Shown one piece after another: positions 12,595 to 23,780 of a stretch of DNA of 64,000 bases. The notes under the pieces were generated by a model. That model searched no databases and was not told where the DNA came from. It saw only the letters and a list, made by a program, of their open reading frames with translations. The position numbers and the translations under genes are program-made. The stretch comes from Flammulina velutipes (taxonomy: Eukaryota > Basidiomycota > Agaricomycetes > Agaricales > Physalacriaceae): assembly GCA_011800155.1 (NCBI GenBank), contig JAALGH010000023.1, positions 120,386 to 184,385 on the forward strand, read 5' to 3'. Position 1 is the first letter of the stretch. The number at the start of each line of letters is the position of its first letter.

Positions 12595-12989
12595 GCGACG
12601 TGCGATATTTTTTCGGATTCGTAGACGCTCCTTACTTTACCACTCGTATTAGTGTCGTCGTTGGATGTTGAACAGCATTTTTGACCATTTCTTTCTCCTC
12701 TTGCTCTGCTTAGTGTGGATGTGGAAGCTTTCGTCGGCTGGGGTCATATTTTTATTAGCATAGTTTTTTCCTTTTGCAGCGCATGGGTTTATTGCCGTTG
12801 CCCCTCCTTGTAACCTCACAATTCGTATCGAGGTGCTTAGTAGTTGCTAGTCGCCGTTCACTCCAGAACTATAGTTAGCCTCGACCTCCAATATGTATAA
12901 GGATGAGACGGCGGTCTGCCTACTTTCATTTACAGGAACGGCCCCGTCGGTTGACTCAAACAGCAGAAGAAACAAACGCTTGATATTGC
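12595..12989. other. Intergenic; no supported gene
   Basis: This is the 3' flank of the chitin synthase relic (plus) and of OrsD-family gene A (minus), which converge here. No motif was seen. Confidence 0.6.
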
Positions 12990-15900
12990 TCAAGGCGGTA
13001 CTAGAACACTGAGCTCAGAAAGAATGTACTCCTCGAGCTTGGTCACTGATTTCTCCATCGCAACTTCTACAGACTTCTGGATGGCAGATGTCACGGTCTC
13101 TGTGAGATCCGCAAGGTCGGCGGCTCTTCGGCGTTCGTTCAAAAGCTGCCTAATGTCAGATTATGGCGGCTCGTGGAAGAAAAGAAATCTCACCTCTGAG
13201 CTACTTTGCAACTCTTTCTTGTAGTCTGCTGGGATGAGACCTAGTGAATCATGCCATCGTAGGCTCACACTCTGCATGGAGGCAATCCAGGAGGTAGGGA
13301 GGAAGCGACCCTCGCCAGGCTGGAAATCCTGGGTCATGGACGGACCGATGTGGCCAACCTCGGGATCAATGTCTGCTTCGTCTTTATAAACTACATCTTC
13401 CCCAAATGCCCAGGTGCGCTGGAGAGCACGCTTCATCACAGCGTCCATGAAATGGCGCATTGATCGATTTCCCATGGCAACCCCGAAGGCGTTCTCAGAA
13501 TGGTACTGGAGAGCTTTGGAGAATGCAGCAGAATCCATAGGTCTTCCCGATCGTACCCAGATGTACGAGTCATAGTTATCTGCTAGATCACTGTCGATGA
13601 ATTTGAACAGTTGCCTAGCAGTGGGAAAGAGGATTCCCCAGACCAGCAATAGCAGCTCGCTGAGGGGGACAGGTGGGGTTCGGACAATGGTGGTAGCGAA
13701 GCCTTTCAAGTGTTGAGTTTTGGAGTAGCTAGATAAGATACCCAGCAAGCCGCTAAAAAACTGAATGCTCCTGGCACCTGCAGGAGTATCCTGCCGACGA
13801 AGGCCCTCTGACTCAGTACCACGGGGAGGGCCGCCACTGGTCAGAGTAACGAGAAAGTACAGATGACTGACGAGGTCATCTAGTTCGTGGATGAAGTTCC
13901 AAATTTTATCTGCAAGACGTCTGTGAGTGTCACGTACCCAGGAGGGTCCGACAAACATACCTCGAATGGGAACCAGAATGCCGTCAGTCTGGGTGAAGAA
14001 TTCTGGACTATCGCAGAGACGCTCCAGAAGTTGGTTCTTGAATGGTTGAAAACCGTTCTCTGGAAAGTCGAATATAGAGTAGCCGATCTTCCCGTACTGT
14101 GGGTCGCCGCCGAACCAGTTACTACTGTTGGAAGGCCTCGGGTCGATACGTTTTCGAATATGAGCATATATCGCCGCGAGATCAGCTCCTCTGCATAGTC
14201 CGTTAATACCAGCTCTGATACGTCTGATGCCGTTGGCTGGGGCAGAGTAGATCTTGACAAATTTGACGCCTTCGCCGTCGAGATAGATGATCTTGTGAAT
14301 CTCATCCAATTTAACTCGAGGAGGCCTTGATGCATGGCGAGCCAGATTGGTGATCAACGTCATTTTCCCGCAAATAATGGTGAACATGGTGTGACCTGAG
14401 TCGGACAGCCAAGGCTCGACCAGACGTTTGTACGTTCTGCCAGGAAATCAGGAAGCGGGGAGGGTTGATGACATGGATACTCACTCCAAGTCATCGCCAT
14501 TGAACAAATGTCTGTTGAGCCGGATATGCTCTGTAGCCGTGGCACGCAAACACCACTGAATCTTGGAGATCATGGGAGGTAGCTGATCTGCTCTCCTCAA
14601 CGATCCTTCGTTGTCATCAAGGCTGTTGGCCGCTAGGAAAAGGTTGAAGAGGCATCGATCCTCTTTACGAAGAAACTCCTCGCTGTGTTCCGTGAGAAGA
14701 CGCCAGAGAGCGGTATGCAGGAGCTCAAGAGCCAGCTCGTCCTCAGTGTCAACGTTGGGATCCAGCAGCATCTCTCGAAGAGAAGTGAGAGCAGCACGAA
14801 GGGCTGGATGGATGGGAACAGCGAATTTGTCGACTGGGTGGGCTATCGAACGCAAGAGGAAGCTGAGGAATAGACCCATGAATTTGGCATATCTCGTCAC
14901 TGTCGACTCTTCCTGTGGCCGATCGAAGTCTCGGCGGTGCAGGCGAAAGCTAAAACGATCGTTTTATAAGTGTAACATTAGGGAGCAAAGAGGTTGCCGC
15001 GGACCTTGGCTGCTTGGAATGAATGTACTTGCGCGCCTGTGCGGAGACCGAATGCAGCTGACCAGAGATGCGCCGGTAGTAATGTATAATCAGAGAGTTT
15101 ACCAGCCGATAAAGTTCTGGTTCACTGGTAGTTGGGGCAGCTACTGATGCTCGCAAGATAGAGGGGTTGACGTTGATCAGGACAGTGGACCACCCAGCTT
15201 CGGCGACCAGCGGATCGGTGTAGAGAGTGTCTCGAAGGGATGTACGAGTTGGAGTTTCATGAGGAAACTCCTGCAACACACGCTCTAAGATTTCGGGGTT
15301 TGGGGCAGGAGGAGCTGCGATCCGAAGAACCTCGATGCGTCGGTCCTGAGTATTGCCGAACCCTCCAAGGGTATGGAAAAACACCTTCCTAGCGCCCTTT
15401 CTGTCCAATTTGATACCAGCGTGAGAATGACTCAAACTTATGTAGAAGCCCTTGCAATATGTACACTCGTATCCCTCTTCCACCTGGACGCCGTCGATGG
15501 GGGGGATAGGAAGAACGGGTAGATTCCAGCCGTTGTGGGCTCCAAGAACCGTTAGAGCGGATTGAATGGCAGCTTTAGGGATAGAGGACGGCATATTCTT
15601 GTGCTGGTCCGTGATATGCGCGGGAACAGTGTGTGCATCTTCTTGTAGAACACGATTGCAGTCTACACAGATGACCATGTTATACTGTTCATGAAAATAA
15701 ATAGACCATCTTCGAAGGAGGGCATGGGCCTCTTCGTTTGGTGACATCGGTTCCTTCAATGATATCTGCTGCTCTTCAGGAGAGGAGTATTCCTGCTCCT
15801 CTGGACTATCTGGCGGAAGGTCCTGTAGATCGTCTTCCTGTCCAGGAGAATGCGGGGGAGTGAACGACCAGGTAGACGAGTGATCTTCGAGGTCCTCATC

Positions 15901-16790
15901 CGAGTCTTCGGATTCGACGACATACTCACTGTCAGCGCCATCGCTAGCACCGTCAGTGTCTTGATCTCCAATAGATGTGTCGCCTAGGCCATCGACAAAA
16001 GGACTGCCAGTAGGGGATGTGGGGGAACAATGAGGGAGGTCGTCGGAATCGCTAGCTTCAGCAGCCTGTGCGTTAGATGTGTCGACTGGGTCATGAGTAG
16101 AACAGCCTGGGGACGGGGAAGAATGAGGAGGGGAGTCGTTGGAATCCTGTGAATCGCTAGCTTCGGCAGTTTGTGCGGTAGATGTGTCGACTAGACTATC
16201 AATCAAAGGAGCACCAGTGGGTGAGGGAGAACGACTTCCCTCATCGTTAGGATCCCGGTCGTCACCACGGTCGACTGAAAAGTCTCGGAGGACGACGGAA
16301 GAACGATTTGTAGGAGGAAATGGATCGCCGCGGAACGTATCGCAAGGGCCGGGATGCGGATGACGCCGCATGAGGCTCCCAAATGCGCTACCTGAGTAAA
16401 GACGGTGAGACTCTTGGCCACATGGACAGACAAATGTTTGGGTCTGAGGATCTCGTCGAAAAGTACGGGGTCGCTCTATGAATAATGAGACCGGTGTACT
16501 GTATCAAAGCCAGAGGGACGTACTGGTTACAGGATGAGGAACAGATACTGTCCGTCGGTAATGGATCTCTCCCAAATGTGTCGCCTTTTTTCCAAGGTAG
16601 TACACTATCTTGCAAGTCGGAATTGGACACCTATCTCAAGGTGAGAAAATAGTCAATTCAAAAGGTTGAATATCAGACGCACTCATGCCAAACCAAACCT
16701 CTTTGACTTTTCCTGAGAGGCGATGTGCCGGCGTTTTCCTTCTTGATGACACTGGCCTTTTCGTTTCTCGGTTTCTTCTTGACTCGGCCC
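12990..16790 (-). CDS. OrsD-type zinc-finger protein with tyrosine-recombinase-like C-terminus (copy A)
   Basis: Exons read 5' to 3' on the minus strand: from 16790 to about 16672, 16630-16524, 16475-15005, 14949-14485, 14436 to about 13950, about 13908-13194, and 13145-12990. At least one 5' exon is missing, so the start is unresolved. The domains run in order. VWHECPIPTCK opens a Cys-rich segment, followed by a CPCG finger (TFVCPCGQESH...MRRHPHP), then an acidic Ser/Pro-rich linker. An OrsD-like finger follows (VICVDCNRVL...HITDQH). A conserved block includes FMGLFLSFLLR and WCLRATATEHI. The C-terminal part resembles a tyrosine recombinase: TSGGPPRGTESEGLR (box I-like, Arg kept), MRHFMDAVMKR, and VGHIGPSMTQDF where GHxx...Y is degraded. 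The last exon looks coiled-coil. All checked splice phases agree with copy B, so the frame appears intact. Confidence 0.75.
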
Positions 16791-18433
16791 CTGTAGAAAG
16801 TAAGTAGGCAAATGGAATGCTCTTCCAGTACACCTACATTCTTGGAGACACGGTCTCTGACTACAGCAGCCGACAGCGTGGTACGCAGACGCAGCACCGG
16901 GTGGGCCTGGGGTGCGCGCGGTTCCTTTTTCATTTGCTCCATTTGTCGTTCCAAGTTACACGTGTTTGACTTTCGTTGGCAGAGAAATGCGGACTTGAGT
17001 GATATTTCTACAGCATTCAAAAATTCTGTTATATAGGTCAGAGCCTCTGAATTCGCTCTTGCTCGATTGAATAGTCACCCATGTCGACATTGCCAATGAT
17101 TGTAGCAGTAGGCTGACAGACAGTCGTCATTTGGGTTCTCGGTGAGTACGATTCTGTACCCGCTGGGTCCTATGTGTTCCCTTCCTTGCCTAATACTGTA
17201 CGCCGTCTGACTCTGCATAACAACGACAACAACTACCACCGCCACCCTTACCCGGTGTTTTGGTGGGAGGCGCCTGGCGCCGCTCTCGTTGTCGTTCCGG
17301 CTGCTATGAGGCTTCAGGACCCATACCGTAGCGGTCGTCAGGTCTGAAGGTCACTCCATCCACGTTTTTCACCACCATGCACGTCGCACTCCCGCCTATT
17401 CGTCCACCACCATTTTCGTCGTCCACTCCCATATCTGCAGTTCCCAGCATCTTTGACGCCTCTATTCCACTGGAAACCGTCAAACAGTTCATTGCGCCGC
17501 TTCGACGTATCCCTCATGACGAGAAACACTCCCAGCCGCGCTTCCCGGATTTTTCCAACCGCGCTGCCTGTACTCGCTTTCGTCTTCGTCGAAAGGAACG
17601 CCGTTGACTGCATGGACCACTATCCCCACCGCCGTTTTCTATTCCCATTCGCTACCACATATCCTGGACGAAGAGAAACACCACCCACCACATAGTCGCT
17701 CAGCGCTCATCCTGCGCCCGTTTCTTTTCTTTGTTTTTGTGTCGGAAAGGCACTAGCGTCTCCCCATTCACCTCCGATCCTCCCTCCTTCCCCTTCTTTG
17801 CCTGCTGAAGCCCGGTTGAAGGTTCAACTCACCAGCTTTATCAGTGCAGCCACGTCATCCATATCCTCTCTCGCGCATCCAACTCATTTCTCGCTCAAAC
17901 TCTTCGCCAGCTCAATGGTGCATTCTTTTGGGTAGCCTACAGTACCTATGGACTACTTCAAGGGCCCCGCTCACGTCGCCGCCACCATACCGCTTTCGTG
18001 TGCCGCCACGCTATTTCCTTTTTGGGTTGGATTAGTCAGCAGATTTAGATCTAGCGCAGGATTTTGGACACGTCGCTTTCCACTACCTTTACAGTTTCTT
18101 TTAGTTGCTGTACTCTCTACATACTTTGTATGGTCCGTCGGGGGCTTGCCCTTAGCCTTCGAGGCGCAGGCGGATTTAGAATAGTAACATAGTAACAACT
18201 GATTGACCGGAATTTCTTCGGTAGAACATATACCGTTACCCTTCGGTACGAACCGATCTCACTAGACCAACCCAGACGCACTTCTTGCTCCCAGGCGTGG
18301 GAAAGGTTTTTGGAAACTGCCGTACCTGGGGACCGCTGTACTGTTCTTGCCTCCTCATCCCGATCAAACTGTTTTTTGCCAAGAATGTAGGTGTTTGGGA
18401 CGAGAACATTATTTCCCAACTTACTCTCTGCAG
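16791..18433. promoter_or_regulatory. Divergent region between OrsD-family genes A and B
   Basis: Genes A (minus) and B (plus) are transcribed away from this 1.6-kb stretch, which must hold both 5' ends. Some first-exon sequence of each gene probably lies within it: both genes show a short Cys-containing segment ending in QEW just before the first mapped intron, at about 16840 for A and 18385 for B. Open frames at 17377-17695 and 17948-18184 have no recognised domain. The second has hydrophobic stretches and could be coding. No clear TATA box was identified. Confidence 0.5.
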
Positions 18434-21400
18434 GGGAGTGGGCAGTAAGCAGAAGATGTTAAGACGAACCAGAAAAGGCGACGCCGTTCAGAAGAAGATC
18501 ATTGACGAAGCGAGCCGTAGACACAAGAGCAGAAATCATCATGTCTGGAATGAGTACGTCTTCTCTTTGAATTTATTCATTTCTAATCCCGAGCTAGATG
18601 TCGCGTCTCGGATTGTGGGCTTGGGTTTTATCTGGGCAGGAAAAATACGCATATGGCCCTGGTCCATGACACCAATACCATATCTATTCCTCATCCGCTA
18701 ACCAGTCAGTCCTCTGCTGGCTCTGCGACTATATGACCGTCTGATATCTCGCAGAACAGCCTCGGACTTTTCACAGAGACCCCGTTACCGGAACGTTCGC
18801 CTGCCCCTGTGGACAAAACGACCACCAGCGATTTTCGTACAGCGCATTCCGGGGCCTGATGCGTCGCCATCCTCATCCCCATGATAACCCACATCCCGAC
18901 ACATTTCCCCCCCACCATCCATCCGCCGCCCCGGTCGATCCCCCTTCACTGAACCTTTCCATCCGTCTTGTCAACGTGAAAGAGGATGTCCACTCCGAGC
19001 GCCCAGTTATTCCTAAAAAGGTCGATCACGCTATTGTAGACATACTAGTCCCCTCCTGGGATTTCTCTCCTCCACAAACCCCGGAACCGCTACATAGGCC
19101 CCTTCTGGCAGACGGCTATATGGCCGGGTGTGCCCCTCCCACTCAACACCCAGACTTGACACCACCTACTTTGTCACCGGAAGACCAGGCGTTGGCTACC
19201 CTGCGACAAAACCACCTACTTTTCCACTCTGATTACAATGCGGTGGTATGCCTGCAGTGTAAACATATACTGCGTGAAGACTGGACGAGTATCCCTGCTC
19301 ATCTCTCTGACGCCCACAAAATATTTGGCAAGGCCGATGTTATATCTGCTGCTATGCGCACACTAGGGGCGGGTCATCGTTGGACTCTGCCAGAGGGCCC
19401 CATTCCACCCATCAATGGTGCCGAGGTCGAAGAGGGTTTCCAGTGTACACTATGTTTTCGATTTTTTCGACGCGCGAAACTCTGGCATATTAGAGAGCAT
19501 CACCCGGAGGTTGCTGTGGATGGCAAGCGGGAAAAATGGGAGGCAGAGGGCAGATTCAGGACTAAAGGAGCTCCGAGATCTGGAGAGACGGTCTCGGAGG
19601 GACGCACGACCAAAGTGGTGGTGGATCTGTCCGTTTTCCGGAGGGCTCTATTTCATACCTTGGGCGGGAGGTCTATCGGGTTTCCCCGACGTGTTGAGGT
19701 TCTAGAGATCCTACACCCGCATGGTCAAGCCCCCATCCTAGATAGTGTCCTCGACAAGGTTCTCAAGTGGTCTCCATCTCAGCCTCTCACTTCTGTTCAA
19801 AAGGATCCCAGTGCGCAATATGTCAACCCGCTGGTCGCCTACGCTCAGTGGTCATCCGTCTTACGCAATGTCAGCTTCTTCGCTCTGCGCGCTACAGTTG
19901 CTCTGCCCACGCAACATGAGCCAGACCTGTATAGCTTAACGTATGGGCTGGTGATGCGGTATTACACAGAGGTCTCTGAGCAACTGGACCATGTCTCCGA
20001 ATTGACTCGCAGACACATAAACTCTGACCAGCCTAGGTAAGCAATAGGGATGTTTATGACATGGGTGGTCACTCACTTGTTCTATAGTATACGACTCGAG
20101 AAGAAGGCCTTTAATACACCTCAAGAGAACACTCTCCGGGGCTACGCCAAGCTCATGGGCCTTTTTCTATGCTTTCTCATCCGTAACATGGTCAACCCGA
20201 TTAGCTCTTTCTTTGTCCCCATGGATCCCCCTCTCCGCGCAGCTCTCAATCTTCTCCGGGAGATACTACAGAATTCAAATGTGGAGGTGACAGATAGAAC
20301 ACCTGGAGACATACTACACGACACAATATGGTGTCTTCTGACATCCCGCAGCCAGGAGTTTCTGGAAGACGAAACTTTGTGTCCATTTAACCTTTTCCTT
20401 GCTGCAGCTAGTCTTAGTGACGATGCAGGCTCGCTGAAGGGAGCTGATCGTCTACCGCCCACGATAGCTAAAATTCAATGGTGTCTTCGTGCAACAGCCA
20501 CCAACCACATTGTGAGAAATCGATCTTCTTTTGGCGGAGAGGATTTCAGGTTAGTGTTGCAGTTTTCCTAACGTCTCGCGTTTCTTATCTCCAGCAGGAC
20601 TTACAAGGAACTTGTTGAACCTTGGTTTTCTGATAATAGCCGCACAATGTTCACGACGATTCGGCAGAAGATGACCTTCTTGTCGAAACTGAGTCGAGGA
20701 GTATCACGGCCACATCGAGTTCTTCTAGACCCTACCGAAAAGATTATCAGCTTGGACGGCAGATCCTCCTCCATGAAACGTGTCTACGCTGCCGCCGCCA
20801 GTGGGATACAACAACTTCGCACAGCCCTCAATAGAATTGTTCTCGGCGCCGACCTTGCTCCAGTCTATGCGCATATCCGCCCACGGCTTGATCCAAGAGT
20901 AGAGAACAGGGCTCAATGGTTTGTCAATGACTCCCGAGTCAAGGAGAAAGGTTCTTCCATCTTTAACTTTCCTGGCAACGGATTCAGCACATACGTCGAT
21001 GACCTTCGCCTCCATCTTGTTGGCAAGGTATTCTTGAAGATTGGGGAGCATGTCATACCCAGACGTGGTCCGTATTCTCAACACTTTTCTTATGTCTAAC
21101 TAGATGATATGTTATAGATGCAATTTGGGCATTTCTCCACGATTTGGACACCATCGTTGGTCATCTCTATTTTCTGGTTAGCCTCACATGTGGAGTCCCT
21201 CTCTATGGTTCGAAATCTGAAGGTCTGCACCGCCAGGATGAAGAAACGGGCACAAAGAGTATCATGTTTTTTAACGGCCTCTTGACCATTGTTTTTAGCA
21301 GCTTTGCCTCCTCGAAAGGCCAGCCAAAGACCCTGATTGCCACTCCCCCGATAGCCTTATCAGAGCTTTTACTGGTCGTGTGGGGTCTTCTATTCCCTGC

Positions 21401-22111
21401 TGCCCGGGAGCTTATGAGGGTTATTGACGTTGAACGTGCGGACAACTACTTGTCCTATATCTGGGTTCTATCAGGCCGGCCCATGAATGGTGCAGCCTTT
21501 TCTGGAGCGCTTGGAAAATTTTCTGAAGGAGCTTTTGGGTTGACCGTGGGAAGTTTGACTATGCGCCTCCTCGTTCGTTCGCTCCTGAAGCACGCCCTGG
21601 GGGATGAGTATGCGACGGAAGATGAAACTTCAAACCGAGAGTCACAAATTGATGCTCAGGAGGGTCATGTCAGCGTCATCGCCGAGCAGCACTATGGGGT
21701 TCATTACGAGGCGCACCCCGACCTGGCGTCATCCAGGATTGCATTCATGCAGCGTATCAGCCTGCAGTGGCATAGCAAACTTGGGCTTCTCCCTCTTGAC
21801 TATCCGATATTTCAGGGGAGGTCGTCTGAGGTATGAAGGTTTTCTGCTGCAATATTCTCTCTCTCATATATTTCAAGGACGGTAGGACTTTTGAGTTGGC
21901 AGAACTACAACAGTGTGTGACGTCAGCTTTGAAGACCTCAATGGTTGAGGCAGGTGGAACTTCGCGTTCTAGGCTCGGAGATCACATTGTCTCGAAGATC
22001 AGGCATCGCATGCGGGGGGTTACGAGTTCTCGTGTGAAGGAAGTCTCAACGACAACGATTAGAGCGCGCAGAGAGGTGCAGCCTCATCCTATGAGACTTC
22101 GTCGGGGATGA
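18434..22111 (+). CDS. OrsD-type zinc-finger protein with tyrosine-recombinase-like C-terminus (copy B)
   Basis: Exons: 18434 to about 18552, about 18601-18703, about 18757-20036, 20088-20549, 20598-21067, 21118-21830 and 21878-22111. The upstream exon is unresolved. The layout matches copy A. HHVWNECRVSDCG precedes the CPCG finger (TFACPCGQNDH...MRRHPHP). Two C2H2-like fingers follow: VVCLQCKHIL...HLSDAHK (OrsD) and FQCTLCFRFF...HIREHH. After these come KLMGLFLCFLIR, WCLRATATNHI and GADLAPVYAHIRPRLDPR. The recombinase-like part has CGVPLYGSKSEGLH, where the box I Arg is lost, and EGHVSVIAEQHYGVH, where the GH...Y signature is kept. The closing exon is basic. Intron positions equal those of A. 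The frame is intact; the protein is probably nuclear and DNA-binding, with no expected recombinase activity. Confidence 0.78.
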
Positions 22112-22304
22112 CAACGGGTACACAAGGGCAGTCTTGATCCTTTGGGGCATTAATGACAGAGGAGACGCAGATAAGGTAGTTTTATAATTCTAGTCAAAAC
22201 CGGGGGCGATATTCAGGTGAACCACAGAAAAGATATATCACATGTAGGATACCACACCAAAAGCAAACGCAGTGACACTGCATTTCTCTACGTATGATTC
22301 ATCT

Positions 22305-22509
22305 GCCCAGAGCGCCTTTAAGGGCTTGGAAGAAGTTACGAATGTTGGGTAATAAAGATCTGAAGCTCTATCCGACCATAGTACTAATGCTAAGCGTTTT
22401 ATTTCCGTCACTTTGGGCTCTGTAAGGTTAATCCCAGCGCGTAAACGAGTACTTTAAAGGGTGGACGTTCCGTTGAGGAGAACATCATTCCTCACTCTCA
22501 TCTACTTTT
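22305..22509 (-). repeat. Right arm of 205-bp long inverted repeat
   Basis: This is the reverse complement of 796-1000 with 6 mismatches. It starts 194 bp after the stop codon of OrsD-family gene B. A short frame (about 36 codons) is open in both arms, but several of the differences change its residues, so I see no evidence that it is coding. Confidence 0.95.
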
Positions 22510-23780
22510 GACAGCAGGATGAGTGTGTTTGAGGATATGTGCAGCGTCAGTGAGAGCATCTGTCAAGAAGATCTGGCGGCCGGTTAGCGGTGCATGGCTT
22601 GGCGTAGAACAGAATGAACGTACCTCCAATGGTCGGGATCCGCTCGTTTCTCCTACCTCACAGGCCACATTTGCTATACTTTGGCGTAGACGAGAGCATG
22701 AAGATCTATCAACAGCAGCCAGAAAGGCTTGGACAATAGTCAGCCTCTGTAGCTTTGTTTGACCATGGGACACACCTCGAAGAACGATCATCACCGCGGG
22801 TTTTCCTGTCGCCTCCTGTGCCGTGCGCAAGACTTCCGGGTCGCCTTTTCAGTGCCTTGCCGTTTCTATGCTTTACTTTCCAAGTTCCTCGCGAGCTCGG
22901 ACGGTCCGAACGAGTGTGGTCGAAAGACGTTGGCAGGGCACTTGAGTACATCGTTTCTGGCTTGGCGAAGACGTCAGAGACGCAGCTATGCATTCCTATC
23001 ACCAAGGGCATGGTGTACTCATGGTAAAGCTTCGTTCGTCTCATGGAATTTGCAACGAATAGGTAGGGAAGCGGGAGTTTTCTGGTGGTTGTTCAGCCAA
23101 GCCAAGACCAAAAAGAGAGCGTACACGTACAGATCACAGAGGAGGAATTTTCCTATAGCGCAGACGGGTTTCAGCGAACGAGGCCAGGACAGCCAGATGG
23201 ATCTTTCGACTGGCTTCTGTTCGTCCCTATGCATCCTCTCCAGCAACAACACTGCATACGCCAAACAACGGGACCGCAAAAGAGATTATCGCTGCCAAAG
23301 GGATCGCTACCACGTATACACTGCAAACAGGCTGTCGCCTGTAAGTCCCGGTCCAAGATGCCACGGCAGCCAGGAAGACGCACCATCCAGCGAGTGTCTT
23401 CCATTCGATGCTCCCTCCGAGCAGAATGCCAGAGCGAGTGGCTGTAAATTCCCATGGAACTTTGAAGTCGAGATGGCGGTAAGAGGCAAAAGAGCAATGG
23501 ACCCTAACCCTAGTCATGGACGCCACTAAAGTCCAAACTATCAAAAATTCAAGCAACAGAAATCAAACTCGGCTTCGATAATATTCAGAAGTCAGTATAA
23601 GATAGTGGCTGAGATGGACGGGATACAGCATTTTACGGGATTATTCAGTCAAAGCTATACCTCTCGACGAAATGGACATCCAGATCAATGTATCAAACAG
23701 CGAGTAAATATGCTAAGTAGATGGTAAACCCGACGAAAACAAAGGCTAGCTACTGGCAAGCCAAAGAATCACACCTTCCT
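22510..23780 (-). other. Two unassigned minus-strand reading frames
   Basis: Two stretches look weakly protein-like on the minus strand. One, at 22498-22830, contains RLRQSIANVACEVGE and IFLTDALTDAAHIL and could be a HEAT-repeat fragment; it runs into the inverted repeat. The other, at about 23227-23556, has several hydrophobic segments, for example YVVAIPLAAIISFAVPLFG, and could be part of a membrane protein. Neither has a complete start, splice chain or known domain. Confidence 0.25.

Noticed and set aside
13161..14387. Reading copy A as separate open frames or intronless proteins
   Set aside because: Alignment with copy B shows shared intron positions. The readable intron near 13.91-13.95 kb (gtatgt...cttgcag) is open by chance.
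22305..22509. A short open frame (about 36 codons, containing KLYPTIVLMLSVLFPSLW) inside both repeat arms, followed by a possible splice donor
   Set aside because: Several of the few differences between arms change residues, so there is no sign of coding constraint. No upstream or downstream exon was found.
12990..22509. Calling A and B active Crypton or Starship-type captain recombinases
   Set aside because: Each copy lacks at least one catalytic residue, and no target-site duplication or second structural hallmark of those elements was seen. The relationship is kept as a hypothesis only.
22498..22830. Possible importin/HEAT-repeat fragment on the minus strand
   Set aside because: Only a general Leu/Ala pattern is visible. 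No diagnostic motif, so it is left unassigned.
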